A DNA stretch of 43,480 bases from Patescibacteria group bacterium (GCA_020148145.1 JAHCRE010000013.1:1-43480), one strand, 5' to 3'. Positions 31,807 to 40,276 are shown, counted from the first letter of the stretch. The notes: a model not told the origin generated them from the sequence alone. Numbers and translations: made by a program.

Positions 31807-32517
31807 TTAAATTTTACAGACACTGGCCATTTTCTCTAGTTTTTTAAAACCTAAAGAAACAAATAGGGCTAGTCCAATTAAAATGATTATTGGTATTATT
31901 AATCTTAAATTTCCTTCTATTACTATTATAGAAAAATTATAAAGCCCATGCAAGATTATAGCTAGCCCTAAGCCTTGAGCAATTAATTTGCCCTGACTTT
32001 TTGTTTCAAAAAAAGACAGGGCAAGAAAATAACCTATCAGCCCTGAGGAAAGAGCATGTAAAAATGTGGCAGAAATAAAACGGAAAGAGGCTAAGACTAA
32101 AGTTTCCTCAAGGGGTAAAAAAAATATTTTCGGAGACAAAAAAATTAAGATATTTTCTAGGGCGGCAAAGCCCAAAGCTGAAATTATCATATAAAGCATA
32201 GCATCTAATGGTTCATCAAATTCTGGATTAGACACCACTTTTTCTTTAACTACTAAATATTTTAAAATTTCTTCTACTAAGGCAATTCCGATAAAGAAAT
32301 TTAAGACTTGAATCAAAATTGGGGAAAGATTCAATTTTAAAAATCCTTTTAAAATTACCATTTCAATAAAAACTGCTGGTATAGCCACTAACATCCCATA
32401 AAAGAAAATTTTTAAAATCATTCTCTTGGACTCAGGGTGAACATCTTTTCTTAAAAAAAATAAAAGCCAGATAATACTGGGTAAAAGACCAAAGATAAGA
32501 TAAAGAGGATAATTCAT
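31807..32517 (-). CDS. PrsW-like intramembrane metalloprotease
   Basis: The 236-aa protein has about seven membrane helices and the family motifs VEEILKYLVV (EExxK), FRFISATFLHALSSGLIGY and ILHGLYN, with histidines and glutamates that would bind zinc. PrsW in Bacillus starts the cleavage of an anti-sigma factor; the target here is unknown. Its start is 2 nt from the valS stop, so the two are co-transcribed with hsp20. Confidence 0.85.
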   Translation of the reverse strand: MNYPLYLIFGLLPSIIWLLFFLRKDVHPESKRMILKIFFYGMLVAIPAVFIEMVILKGFLKLNLSPILIQVLNFFIGIALVEEILKYLVVKEKVVSNPEFDEPLDAMLYMIISALGFAALENILIFLSPKIFFLPLEETLVLASFRFISATFLHALSSGLIGYFLALSFFETKSQGKLIAQGLGLAIILHGLYNFSIIVIEGNLRLIIPIIILIGLALFVSLGFKKLEKMASVCKI

Positions 32518-32518
32518 A

Positions 32519-34681
32519 TTAGCAAATTACGCGTTGGGGCCATTCTTCAATCATTAAACATTTCTTTTTATTTTTCAATAATAATTTCTGGTAAATTTCT
32601 TCAGTTATAAAAGGTATAAAAGGGTGTAAAAGTTTCAAAGAATTTAATAAAACATAAAGTAAAATTTTTTCGGTCTCTTTTTGACATTTAATATTTGACA
32701 TTTGATATTTACTTTTTTCAATATATTCATCGCAAAAATCATGCCAGAAAAAATTGTAAAGTTTATGGCTGGCCTGACCAAAAAGAAAATTTTCTAAATC
32801 TTTGTTAATCGATTTTATTGTTTTATTTAATGCTTTTAATATTCTTTTATCAGCCTGGGTAAATTTTCTTTTATTTAATTTTTTAATCTCGATTTGTATT
32901 TTTGCTTTTTTATTTTTGCCGCCCTTGGCGAGCCTCCCGCCGAAGGCGAGGTTCGCCCGAGGCGACGCCTCTGGCGGGATTTTTGACTCCAAGATTTGTT
33001 GCAAGATAAATCTCGCGGCGTTCCAGATTTTATTACAGAATTTTTTTCCCATTATTATATTATCTTCAATAAATCGAATATCCTGACCTCCCATGACTTG
33101 CCAGATTATTCCGAATCGGGTGGCATCAGCCCCATATTTTTCAATAAGATTTATTGGATCAATCCCAGTACCAAGGGATTTTGACATTCTTTTCCCTCCT
33201 TTGGTTAAGACGGTGGGATGAATATAGACTGTTTTAAAAGGATTTTTTTTCATAAATTCCATTCCAGAAAAAATCATTCTAGCCACCCAAAGATTAAGAA
33301 TATCCCGGCCAGTACTTAAAACATCGGTTGGATAAAATTTCTTAAGATCTTTTGTTTTTTTGGGCCAACCAAGGGTAGCGAATGGCCAGAGGGCTGAAGA
33401 GAACCAAGTATCTAAAACATCATTTTCACCTTTAATCGGGATTTTATGTCCCCACCAGATTTGCCGAGATATACACCAATCTTTTATATTTTTCAACCAG
33501 TCAAAATAGACCTTCTTCCATCTTTTTGGATGAAATTTTATTTTACCAGTTTTTACAGCTCCAGTTGCGAGTTTTGCCAGACCTTTCATTTTTAAAAACC
33601 ATTGATCAGAAGGAATTAACTCAATTTTGGTATTGCATCGATAACAGCGTGGAATTTGATGGACATAATCTTCAATTTTCTTCAAGAGACCTTGATTTTT
33701 TAAATTTTCAACAACTTTTTTTCTGGCCTCGAGAATAGTTAATCCTTGATAGGGAAGAGGAGCTTCTTTTGTGATTTGACCTTTTTCATTAATAACCTGT
33801 CGAATTTCTAAATTATGACGCAATCTGATTTCAAAATCTTTTAGATCATGGGCAGGAGTAACCTTAACTGCTCCAGTTCCAAATTTTGGATCAACTAGCG
33901 AATCTTTAATAATAGGAACTTCTCTATTGGTTAAGGGCAAAATTGCTTTTTTCCCAATAAAATTTTTATATCTCTCATCTTTTGGATTTACAGCCACCGC
34001 CGTATCTCCTAACATGGTTTCTGGCCTAGTGGTGGCAATAACAATATAGGATTTAGTTTTTAGCGGATAGCGAATATACCAGAGTTTCCCTTTTTCTTCT
34101 TTATATTCTAACTCAAGATTTGACAAAGAAGTCCCACATCTTTTGCACCAATTTATAACTCTTTTCCCCTGATAAATCCAGCCTTTTTTAAAATAATGTA
34201 AAAAAGCCCTTTTTACTGCTTGGCAATAATTCTTATCCATAGTAAATCTAGTTCTTGACCAGTCACAACTAGAACCTAGCTTTTTTAATTGGTCTAAAAT
34301 AATATTTCCATATTTTTCTTTCCAACACCTTGCTCTTTTAATAAATAATTCTCGCCCTAAATCAAATCGAGTTTTACCTTCTTTTTTTAATTCTCTTTCA
34401 ACTACGTTTTGAGTAGCAATCCCGGCATGATCTGTTCCCGGGAGCCATAGAGTTTTAAAACCTCGAAGACGTTGCCAGCGAATTAAAATATCCTGAACCG
34501 TTGCATTTAGGGCATGGCCCATATGAAGGGTACCTGTAATATTCGGTGGAGGAATCAAAATGGTGTATGGTTTTTTATGCCGAGGAGGTAATTTATCAGG
34601 ATTAAAAAAACCTGACCTTTGCCAGAGATTATAAATTCTTTCTTCAACTTTTTTAGGATTGTAAACTTTTGAGAGTTTCAT
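32519..34681 (-). CDS. valS: Valine-tRNA ligase
   Basis: The 720-aa protein charges tRNA-Val. The HIGH motif is HMGHA and the KMSKS motif is RMSKS. The editing domain follows the Rossmann fold (TTRPETMLGDTAV, GTGAVKVTPAHD). It is shorter than E. coli ValRS: the segment between WWGHKIP and DVLDTWFSS is nearly absent and the C-terminal coiled-coil arm is not seen. A GC-rich in-frame insert (32918-32979) and an AT-rich repeat (KYQMSNIKCQ) interrupt the anticodon-binding region. Confidence 0.96.
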   Translation of the reverse strand: MKLSKVYNPKKVEERIYNLWQRSGFFNPDKLPPRHKKPYTILIPPPNITGTLHMGHALNATVQDILIRWQRLRGFKTLWLPGTDHAGIATQNVVERELKKEGKTRFDLGRELFIKRARCWKEKYGNIILDQLKKLGSSCDWSRTRFTMDKNYCQAVKRAFLHYFKKGWIYQGKRVINWCKRCGTSLSNLELEYKEEKGKLWYIRYPLKTKSYIVIATTRPETMLGDTAVAVNPKDERYKNFIGKKAILPLTNREVPIIKDSLVDPKFGTGAVKVTPAHDLKDFEIRLRHNLEIRQVINEKGQITKEAPLPYQGLTILEARKKVVENLKNQGLLKKIEDYVHQIPRCYRCNTKIELIPSDQWFLKMKGLAKLATGAVKTGKIKFHPKRWKKVYFDWLKNIKDWCISRQIWWGHKIPIKGENDVLDTWFSSALWPFATLGWPKKTKDLKKFYPTDVLSTGRDILNLWVARMIFSGMEFMKKNPFKTVYIHPTVLTKGGKRMSKSLGTGIDPINLIEKYGADATRFGIIWQVMGGQDIRFIEDNIIMGKKFCNKIWNAARFILQQILESKIPPEASPRANLAFGGRLAKGGKNKKAKIQIEIKKLNKRKFTQADKRILKALNKTIKSINKDLENFLFGQASHKLYNFFWHDFCDEYIEKSKYQMSNIKCQKETEKILLYVLLNSLKLLHPFIPFITEEIYQKLLLKNKKKCLMIEEWPQRVIC
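32918..32979 (-). repeat. GC-rich in-frame insert in valS
   Basis: A 62-bp GC-rich patch in AT-rich DNA encodes PPEASPRANLAFGGRLAKGG. It has complementary ends (CCGCC/GGCGG) and is flanked by CAAAAAT on both sides. Its 3' end CCAAGGGCGGCAAAAAT is identical to that of the gyrA insert. Confidence 0.7.
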
Positions 34682-34690
34682 CTTAGGTTT

Positions 34691-34696
34691 ATTTTA
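34691..34696 (-). promoter_or_regulatory. -10 box of the valS-prsW-hsp20 operon
   Basis: TAAAAT on the minus strand ends 9 nt before the valS ATG. Confidence 0.5.
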
Positions 34697-34705
34697 ACAT
34701 AACAT

Positions 34706-35914
34706 TTAGTTTATTCTCAGGTTTGCTTTAACTTTAATTTCTCGCCAAGTTCTCTTTTTTCCTTTTAGCAAATGGCAATAGGCAGTTATTCCTGTCATTA
34801 CCGCATTATCAGTGCAGTATTTAGTATCAGGTATCAAGCATTTGGTATTTGGCAAATTTTTCTTAATAATTTTTTGGAATTGTTTGCGCAATTCTTCGTT
34901 AGCAGTAACCCCACCGCCAAGCATTATAGTTTTTACTTTATATTCTTTAGCTGCCCTGAGAGTTTTTCTAATTAAGACATCAATTATTGCCTGTTGGGTT
35001 TCAGCACACATTTTTCGGATATATTTTTTTGACCTCTGGGTTTTTTCAGATTGACTTTTAAAATTATATAAAACTGCCGTTTTTAAACCAGAGAAGCTGA
35101 AGTCATAATCTTTAGAATTAATCATCGGTCTTGGTAACTTAATTCGGTTATTGGTCATTGGGGTGGGGGATTTCCATTGCTTGGCAATCTGGGCAATAGC
35201 TGGCCCTCCGGGGTAGCCAAGCCCTAAAATTCTGGCTACTTTGTCAAAGCATTCTCCAGCCGCATCATCCCTTGTCTCGCCTAAAATTTTGTATTTTCCA
35301 AAACCTTTCATTAAAATCAGCTGAGTGTGTCCGCCACTTACCACTAAACAAACCGCAGGAAAAATATTTTTGAGATTTGAGATTTGCCACCTGAGATTTG
35401 AGCTAACTGGTGGAAGCCAGTTAGCGAGGATGTGAGCCTCAATATGATTAATTGGTAAAATTTTTAATCCCCAGAAATAAGCTAGGGCCTTGGCAAAGTT
35501 TACTCCTACCCACAGACAAGGTTCTAGTCCTGGCCCAATTGTTATCGTAATTAAATCAATTTTTGGTTTTTTATAATCCCTTAAAAATTTTTTTAATTTT
35601 TCAAAAAGATATTCTTCTCGCTCCAAAATTTTTTCTAAATTTTTAATTCTAAGTTTATTTTTTACTTTTTGATTTTTGATATTTGATTTTAGTAATCTCG
35701 ATTCCATTAAGACCTGTTTTAATACTGGAACAAGATTGTGCTGATGTTCTCGTTTAGCCAAACTTGGATAGACTCCCCCCCACTTTCTGTGAATTTTTAC
35801 TTGGGACGAGACAATATTGGATAAAATTTTAAAGCGAAGCCTTTTTTTTCCTAAAGCTAAAATTAAAGCAATACAAGTATCGTCACAGGATGTCTCAATT
35901 GCTAAAATAATCAT
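34706..35914 (-). CDS. tsaD: tRNA threonylcarbamoyladenosine synthase subunit TsaD
   Basis: The protein (402 aa from ATG 35914) makes the universal t6A37 modification of ANN-decoding tRNAs. Motifs are MIILAIETSCDDT, GGVYPSLAKREHQHN, the metal site HIEAH, and the glycine-rich VVSGGHTQL and MLGGGVTANEEL. It is longer than the usual 340 aa because of two AT-rich insertions (around LLKSNIKNQKVKNKLRIKN and SNLRWQISNLKN); a third repeat-like tract at 34823-34858 encodes NTKCLIPDTKYC. An upstream in-frame start at 35953 adds only a lysine-rich tail. Confidence 0.94.
   Translation of the reverse strand: MIILAIETSCDDTCIALILALGKKRLRFKILSNIVSSQVKIHRKWGGVYPSLAKREHQHNLVPVLKQVLMESRLLKSNIKNQKVKNKLRIKNLEKILEREEYLFEKLKKFLRDYKKPKIDLITITIGPGLEPCLWVGVNFAKALAYFWGLKILPINHIEAHILANWLPPVSSNLRWQISNLKNIFPAVCLVVSGGHTQLILMKGFGKYKILGETRDDAAGECFDKVARILGLGYPGGPAIAQIAKQWKSPTPMTNNRIKLPRPMINSKDYDFSFSGLKTAVLYNFKSQSEKTQRSKKYIRKMCAETQQAIIDVLIRKTLRAAKEYKVKTIMLGGGVTANEELRKQFQKIIKKNLPNTKCLIPDTKYCTDNAVMTGITAYCHLLKGKKRTWREIKVKANLRIN
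35365..35405 (-). repeat. AT-rich repeat inside tsaD
   Basis: The tract is built from repeated GAGATTTG units (plus strand) and encodes SNLRWQISNLKN. A related tract lies at 35655-35705 and a similar one in valS at 32690-32720. Confidence 0.55.
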
Positions 35915-35983
35915 ATATATACCTATCTTAAATTTTTCCTTGCCTTTTTTCAATCTTTTTGCTAAATTTAATTTAGCAAAAAA

Positions 35984-36149
35984 ACAGAGGGGGGTCGGGG
36001 GAACTGGGTGGGGGCCCGCGAAGCGGGAGGGTGGCGGGTGGGTGGCGTCCCCCGCATAGGAAGACAGGGAGGAGTGAAGCGACGACTGCCAGAAACCGAG
36101 GGTGTCTGGGGAACGGTGTTAGTGGAGCAAAGCGACGCGTACCGCGACC
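35984..36149 (+). repeat. Family B structured GC-rich element, copy 2
   Basis: It has the same 5' domain (GGGGGGTCGGGG, CCCGCGAAGCGGG) and the hairpin CCAGA/TCTGG, but the right end is longer and repeats GCGAC twice. The flanks show no clear tail duplication, so it may be an older copy. It lies between the divergent tsaD start and the tRNA block. Confidence 0.8.
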
Positions 36150-36174
36150 TTTGAGTTAAAATTTTAAAGGGAAT

Positions 36175-36205
36175 GGTGCCATCGTCTAGTGGCTAGGACA
36201 AGGGG
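36175..36205 (+). tRNA. 5' half of an interrupted tRNA
   Basis: GGTGCCA, TC, then the D arm GTCTAGTGGCTAGGAC, A26 and AGGGG (27-31) are in exact tRNA register. The acceptor and anticodon strands pair with the 3' half at 36327-36360. The D arm is of the Gln/Glu type. The decoded amino acid cannot be told because the loop is interrupted. Confidence 0.7.
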
Positions 36206-36234
36206 CTTTTTTAACCCTGCATCAATCTTTGACT

Positions 36235-36306
36235 GGCCTCGTCATCTAGTGGTTAGGATACGACTCCTTCAAAGTCGAAATACGGGTTCGACTCCCGTCG
36301 AGGCCA
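36235..36306 (+). tRNA. tRNA-Glu(TTC), nested inside the interrupted tRNA
   Basis: The acceptor GGCCTCG pairs with CGAGGCC, CGACT/AGTCG encloses CCTTCAA (TTC), and the T arm ACGGG/CCCGT is intact. CCA is not encoded. Confidence 0.95.
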
Positions 36307-36326
36307 TAAATTTGGTGCGGGGCAAG

Positions 36327-36360
36327 TCCCTAAACACGGGTTCGATTCCCGTTGGCGCCA
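36327..36360 (+). tRNA. 3' half of an interrupted tRNA
   Basis: TCCCT (39-43) pairs with AGGGG of the 5' half. A 4-nt variable region (AAAC), the T arm ACGGG/CCCGT and the acceptor TGGCGCC with A73 follow. TGGCGCC pairs fully with GGTGCCA at 36175, with one G-T pair. Confidence 0.7.
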
Positions 36361-36385
36361 TAGAGATTTTTCAGAGCTCAGCTCT

Positions 36386-36391
36386 GATAAT
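36386..36391 (+). promoter_or_regulatory. -10 box of the glycosyltransferase gene
   Basis: GATAAT ends 8 nt before the ATG at 36400. A small palindrome AGAGC/GCTCT precedes it. Confidence 0.5.
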
Positions 36392-36399
36392 TTTTATTA

Positions 36400-37953
36400 A
36401 TGGAAGAAGATTATTATCTTAAAGTTAATCGGGCCTCTGATTTAAAGGATTCAAAAGAAAGGGCGCTTTTTAGGTTTTTTGAGATTTTTCCAGGATTGAT
36501 ATCCTGGGGAACATTAATTTTAGTAATTATTCTCTCCTGGCAGAAACCTTTTTTTGTTGCTATTTTTATTATTTTTTTCGTGATATACTGGTTTTTCCGA
36601 ACAATTTATCTTTCCTTTCACCTTCGATCTGGGTTTAAAAGAATGAAAGAGCACGAGAATACCAATTGGCTAGAGAGACTTAATCAACTGAAAAATAGAA
36701 ATTGGAAAAATATTTATCATTTGATCATTTTCCCAATGTATAAAGAGCCTCTGGAAATTGCTAGGGAGACTTTTAGAGCCTTAGAAAATACTGATTATCC
36801 TAAGGATAAAATGATTGTGGTTTTAGCTTGTGAAGAAAGAGCAGGGGAGAAAGCAAAAAAAACAGCTAAAATTATTGAAAAAGAATTTGGAAAAAAATTT
36901 TTTAAATTCTTAATCACTTTTCATCCAGCAAATTTACCAGGAGAAATTGCTGGTAAGGGTTCAAACGAAGCCTGGGCGGCAAAAAGGGTAAAAGAGCTTT
37001 TAATAGATCCTCTAAAAATTCCCTATCGAAATATCATTTTTTCTTCTTTTGATACTGATACCTGTGTTTTCCCGAAATATTTTAGTTGTTTAACCTATCA
37101 TTATTTAACCTTAAAGAGGCCCGCTAGAACCAGTTTTCAACCTGTCCCCCTTTTCATTAATAATATCTGGCAGGCCCCTAGTATTTCTCGAATTTTTTCT
37201 TTCTCCTCAACTTTCTGGCATACTATGAACCAAGAAAGGCCAGAAAAACTGATTACTTTTTCTTCCCATTCAATGAGTTTTAAAACTCTAGTTGATGTTG
37301 ATTTTAAACAAAAAAATGTTGTTTCAGACGATTCAAGAATTTTTTGGCAGTGCTTTCTGAAATATGATGGAGATTATAATGTTCAACCTCTCTATTATCC
37401 AGTTTCAATGGATGCTAATGTAGCCAAAAGTTTTTGGAGAACATTAATTAACATTTATAAACAACAAAGGAGATGGTCTTATGGAGTAGGGGATATACCC
37501 TATTTTCTTTTTGGCTTTTTTAAAAATAAAAAAATCCCAATATCCAAAAAATTTTCTCTGGGATTTGAGTCAATTGAGGGTCACTGGTCTTGGGCCACTG
37601 CCTCTATTTTAATCTTTCTCTTGGGGTGGCTACCTTTGATTTTAGGGGGAGAAGAGTTTTCCCAAACCTTAATTTCTTATAACTTACCAATAATAACAAG
37701 AAATATCTTGACCATAACTATGATAGGTTTAGTAGGTTCTGCTTATTTTAGTCTCCTTTTACTTCCTCCTCGGCCACCCAAATATGGTCGGTTTAAATTC
37801 TTGATTTTAATCTTCCAATGGTTGTTCCTGCCCTTGACTATGATATTTTTTAGTTCCCTTCCAGCCTTAGATGCTCAGACCAGGTGGATGTTAGGGAAAT
37901 ACATGGGTTTTTGGCCGACCGAGAAAATCCGAAAGAATTTCGAAGGAGGCTAA
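36400..37953 (+). CDS. Membrane glycosyltransferase, family 2
   Basis: The 517-aa protein has two N-terminal membrane helices (about residues 32-68), a cytosolic GT-A domain and three or four C-terminal helices (from about residue 395). Catalytic features are SSFDTDTC (DxD), the acid in VVSDDSR and QQRRW, the motif of cellulose-synthase-like enzymes that add sugars to a growing chain at the membrane. The product is unknown. Its C-terminal FWPTEKIRKNFEGG is echoed as FWPTEKIRQ with a stop after the following family B element. Confidence 0.85.
   Translation: MEEDYYLKVNRASDLKDSKERALFRFFEIFPGLISWGTLILVIILSWQKPFFVAIFIIFFVIYWFFRTIYLSFHLRSGFKRMKEHENTNWLERLNQLKNRNWKNIYHLIIFPMYKEPLEIARETFRALENTDYPKDKMIVVLACEERAGEKAKKTAKIIEKEFGKKFFKFLITFHPANLPGEIAGKGSNEAWAAKRVKELLIDPLKIPYRNIIFSSFDTDTCVFPKYFSCLTYHYLTLKRPARTSFQPVPLFINNIWQAPSISRIFSFSSTFWHTMNQERPEKLITFSSHSMSFKTLVDVDFKQKNVVSDDSRIFWQCFLKYDGDYNVQPLYYPVSMDANVAKSFWRTLINIYKQQRRWSYGVGDIPYFLFGFFKNKKIPISKKFSLGFESIEGHWSWATASILIFLLGWLPLILGGEEFSQTLISYNLPIITRNILTITMIGLVGSAYFSLLLLPPRPPKYGRFKFLILIFQWLFLPLTMIFFSSLPALDAQTRWMLGKYMGFWPTEKIRKNFEGG
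37909..37934 (+). repeat. Left copy of the tail duplication at B copy 3
   Basis: These bases encode FWPTEKIRK at the end of the glycosyltransferase and match 38110-38135 at 23 of 26 positions. Confidence 0.85.
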
Positions 37954-37957
37954 AAAC

Positions 37958-38109
37958 CAGAAAGGGGGTCGGGGGAACTGGGCAGGGACCCGCGAAGCGG
38001 GAGGGTGGTGGGTGGGTGGCGTCCCCCGTGTAGGAAAACAGCGACTCTCCGAAGCCTTAGCGAAGGATGAAAGCGCCAGAAACCGTGGGTGTCTGGGGAG
38101 CGAAGCGAC
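37958..38109 (+). repeat. Family B structured GC-rich element, copy 3
   Basis: It has GGGGGTCGGGG, CCCGCGAAGCGGG, the core CCCCGTGTAGGAAAACAG, the hairpin CCAGAAACC/GGTGTCTGG and the end GGAGCGAAGCGAC. It starts just after the glycosyltransferase stop codon. Confidence 0.85.
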
Positions 38110-38139
38110 TTTTGGCCGACTGAGAAAATTCGACAATAA
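38110..38139 (+). repeat. Right copy of the tail duplication at B copy 3
   Basis: Directly after GCGAC the sequence reads TTT TGG CCG ACT GAG AAA, then ATT CGA CAA TAA, encoding FWPTEKIRQ and a stop. Two of the differences from the left copy are synonymous (ACC/ACT, ATC/ATT). Confidence 0.85.
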
Positions 38140-38140
38140 T

Positions 38141-40276
38141 CTATTCCAGGTGGACCCTTTTTTGAACCCTCTTTAATTTCTCCCTCAGTAGGGGATATTT
38201 TTTTAACCCTGGATCTTTTCTTAAGATTTCCTTTGCTGCCTCTCGGGCTTTTTCGACTAAAAGTATATCTTTTAAAGAATCCATAGCCAGATCAGGAATT
38301 CCCCATTGTCTTGTTCCAAAAAAATCACCTGGGCCCCGAATTTTTAAATCTTTCTCAGCTAGCTCAAAACCATTCTCTGAGGATACTAGGGCTTTTAATC
38401 TCAAATTTGTTTTTTTAGCCGGTGAATCAGTAAACAAAAAACAAAAAGATTGATATTTAGATCTTCCTACTCTTCCCCTAAATTGGTGAAGTTGGGCTAG
38501 GCCAAATCTTTCGGCTCCTTCAATCATCATTACTGTGGCATTAGGAACATCAATTCCTACTTCAATTACCGAAGTTGAAACTAGAATATCAATTTTTTTA
38601 TTTTTAAAATCTAACATTTGCTTTTCTTTCTCTTTAGTTTTCATTCTTCCATGTAACATCCTCACTTTTAAATCGGGAAAGACTTTTTTTGATAATTTTT
38701 CATATTCTTCCTTAACTGCCTTTACCTCTGCCCAACCCAAAATCTCTTCTTTTGATTTTCGATTTCCCTCTGTAGATTTTTGATTTGGTTCAATTCTTGG
38801 ACAGATTACAAAAACTTGTCTTCCCTTTTTGATTTCTGATCGAATAAAATCATAGGCTCCTTTTCGATTGGCCGGAGCCACAACTTTAGTAACTATTTTT
38901 TTTCTTCCTTTAGGTAATTCATCAATTATTGATAAATCTAAATCTCCATAAATAGTTAAAGCTAAGGTTCTAGGAATAGGGGTGGCAGTCATTGATAATA
39001 AATGGGGAATAAGTTTTTTCCCTGAATCTTGACAGAGGCGAGCTCTTTGCTCAACTCCGAATCGATGTTGCTCATCTAAAATTACTAGAGCTAAATTTCC
39101 AAATTTTACTTTTTCCTGAATTAAGGCATGGGTACCAATTAAAATATCAATATTTCCTTTTACTACTTTCTCTAAAAGTTTCTTTCGAGAAATTTTTAAT
39201 ACTTCTCTCTTTGCTTTTTTTGAGATAATTTTACTTTCTTTACCGGTCAAAAAACCGATATTTAAATTAAAATCTCTTAAAGTCTTAGAAATTTCCTGAA
39301 AATGTTGTTTAGCTAGAATCTCAGTTGGACACATCATGGCTATTTGATAGCCAGCTTTTGTTGTATTCAAGGCGGCCATAACCGCTACCACTGTTTTACC
39401 CGAGCTGACATCGCCCTCTAAAAGCCTGTTCATTGGTCGAGACCTTTCCAAATCCTTTAAAATCTGCCAGACTGATTTTTTTTGGGCATTTGTTAATTTA
39501 AAAGGCAAGGCCTTAGTGAAATCCTGAATTAATTCAATGTTTAAGGGTATAGGTAAAGAATTTCTCTGGGAAATTTTTACTCTCTCTCTTAAAACCAAAA
39601 GAGAAATAAAAAATAGCTCCTCAAAAGAGAATCGCTGTCGGGCCTTTTTCGCTAATTTTAAGGAATTAGGAAAATGAATTTGCCAGATTGCCTGCTCGAT
39701 GGGGAAAAGTTGATACTGTTTTCTTATTTTCTCAGGCAACGGATCAGGAATTTTATTTTGAAATTTAATTAAAAGAGGTCTTAGAATCCACCTTAGCCAC
39801 CTGGAAGATAATCCCTCAGTTTCTGGATAAACTGGAACAATTCTTCCGGTGTGAATTAAGTCAGCCTTTTTGCTAATTTTTTCATAAGTTGGATTTGATA
39901 AATAGATCCCTTTATCTCCCAAGACCACTTTCCCTGCCAAACAAACAAAACCTTTTGGCTTTAAAACTTTTATTAAATAAGGTTGATTAAACCAGACTAC
40001 CTTTATTGCTCCGGATTCATCTTCAATAATAGCCTGAGTTAAAATCATTCTTTTTTTCCAGGTTCTGGTATTTTCTATTTCTAGAATTTTCCCCTGAATG
40101 CAGCAGGTTTCATTAAGTTTTACTTTGGCAATAGGAATTATTTTTGAAAAATCCTCATAACGATGAGGAAAGTGAAAAAGAAGGTCGTCAATTGTTTTAA
40201 TTCCCAATTTCTTCAACCTCTTTTGGTATCTAGGACCTACTCGAGGCAGACTCTCAATTGGAGTAGAAAGATTCAT
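38141..40276 (-). CDS. recG: ATP-dependent DNA helicase RecG
   Basis: The protein (711 aa from ATG 40276) remodels stalled replication forks. The N-terminal wedge/OB domain (about residues 60-160) is followed by helicase motifs: Walker A (LLEGDVSSGKTVVA), DEQH (ILDEQHRFG), SMTATPIPRTLAL, and the C-terminal HQFRGRVGRS and GPGDFFGTRQWG. The open frame extends upstream through tRNA-Arg, which is not coding. Its ATG is 41 nt downstream of the tRNA. Confidence 0.95.
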   Translation of the reverse strand: MNLSTPIESLPRVGPRYQKRLKKLGIKTIDDLLFHFPHRYEDFSKIIPIAKVKLNETCCIQGKILEIENTRTWKKRMILTQAIIEDESGAIKVVWFNQPYLIKVLKPKGFVCLAGKVVLGDKGIYLSNPTYEKISKKADLIHTGRIVPVYPETEGLSSRWLRWILRPLLIKFQNKIPDPLPEKIRKQYQLFPIEQAIWQIHFPNSLKLAKKARQRFSFEELFFISLLVLRERVKISQRNSLPIPLNIELIQDFTKALPFKLTNAQKKSVWQILKDLERSRPMNRLLEGDVSSGKTVVAVMAALNTTKAGYQIAMMCPTEILAKQHFQEISKTLRDFNLNIGFLTGKESKIISKKAKREVLKISRKKLLEKVVKGNIDILIGTHALIQEKVKFGNLALVILDEQHRFGVEQRARLCQDSGKKLIPHLLSMTATPIPRTLALTIYGDLDLSIIDELPKGRKKIVTKVVAPANRKGAYDFIRSEIKKGRQVFVICPRIEPNQKSTEGNRKSKEEILGWAEVKAVKEEYEKLSKKVFPDLKVRMLHGRMKTKEKEKQMLDFKNKKIDILVSTSVIEVGIDVPNATVMMIEGAERFGLAQLHQFRGRVGRSKYQSFCFLFTDSPAKKTNLRLKALVSSENGFELAEKDLKIRGPGDFFGTRQWGIPDLAMDSLKDILLVEKAREAAKEILRKDPGLKKYPLLREKLKRVQKRVHLE

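Noticed and set aside
35817-36059. Plus-strand ORF across the tsaD start and B copy 2
   Set aside because: It is the shadow of tsaD plus repeat sequence and has no recognisable domain.
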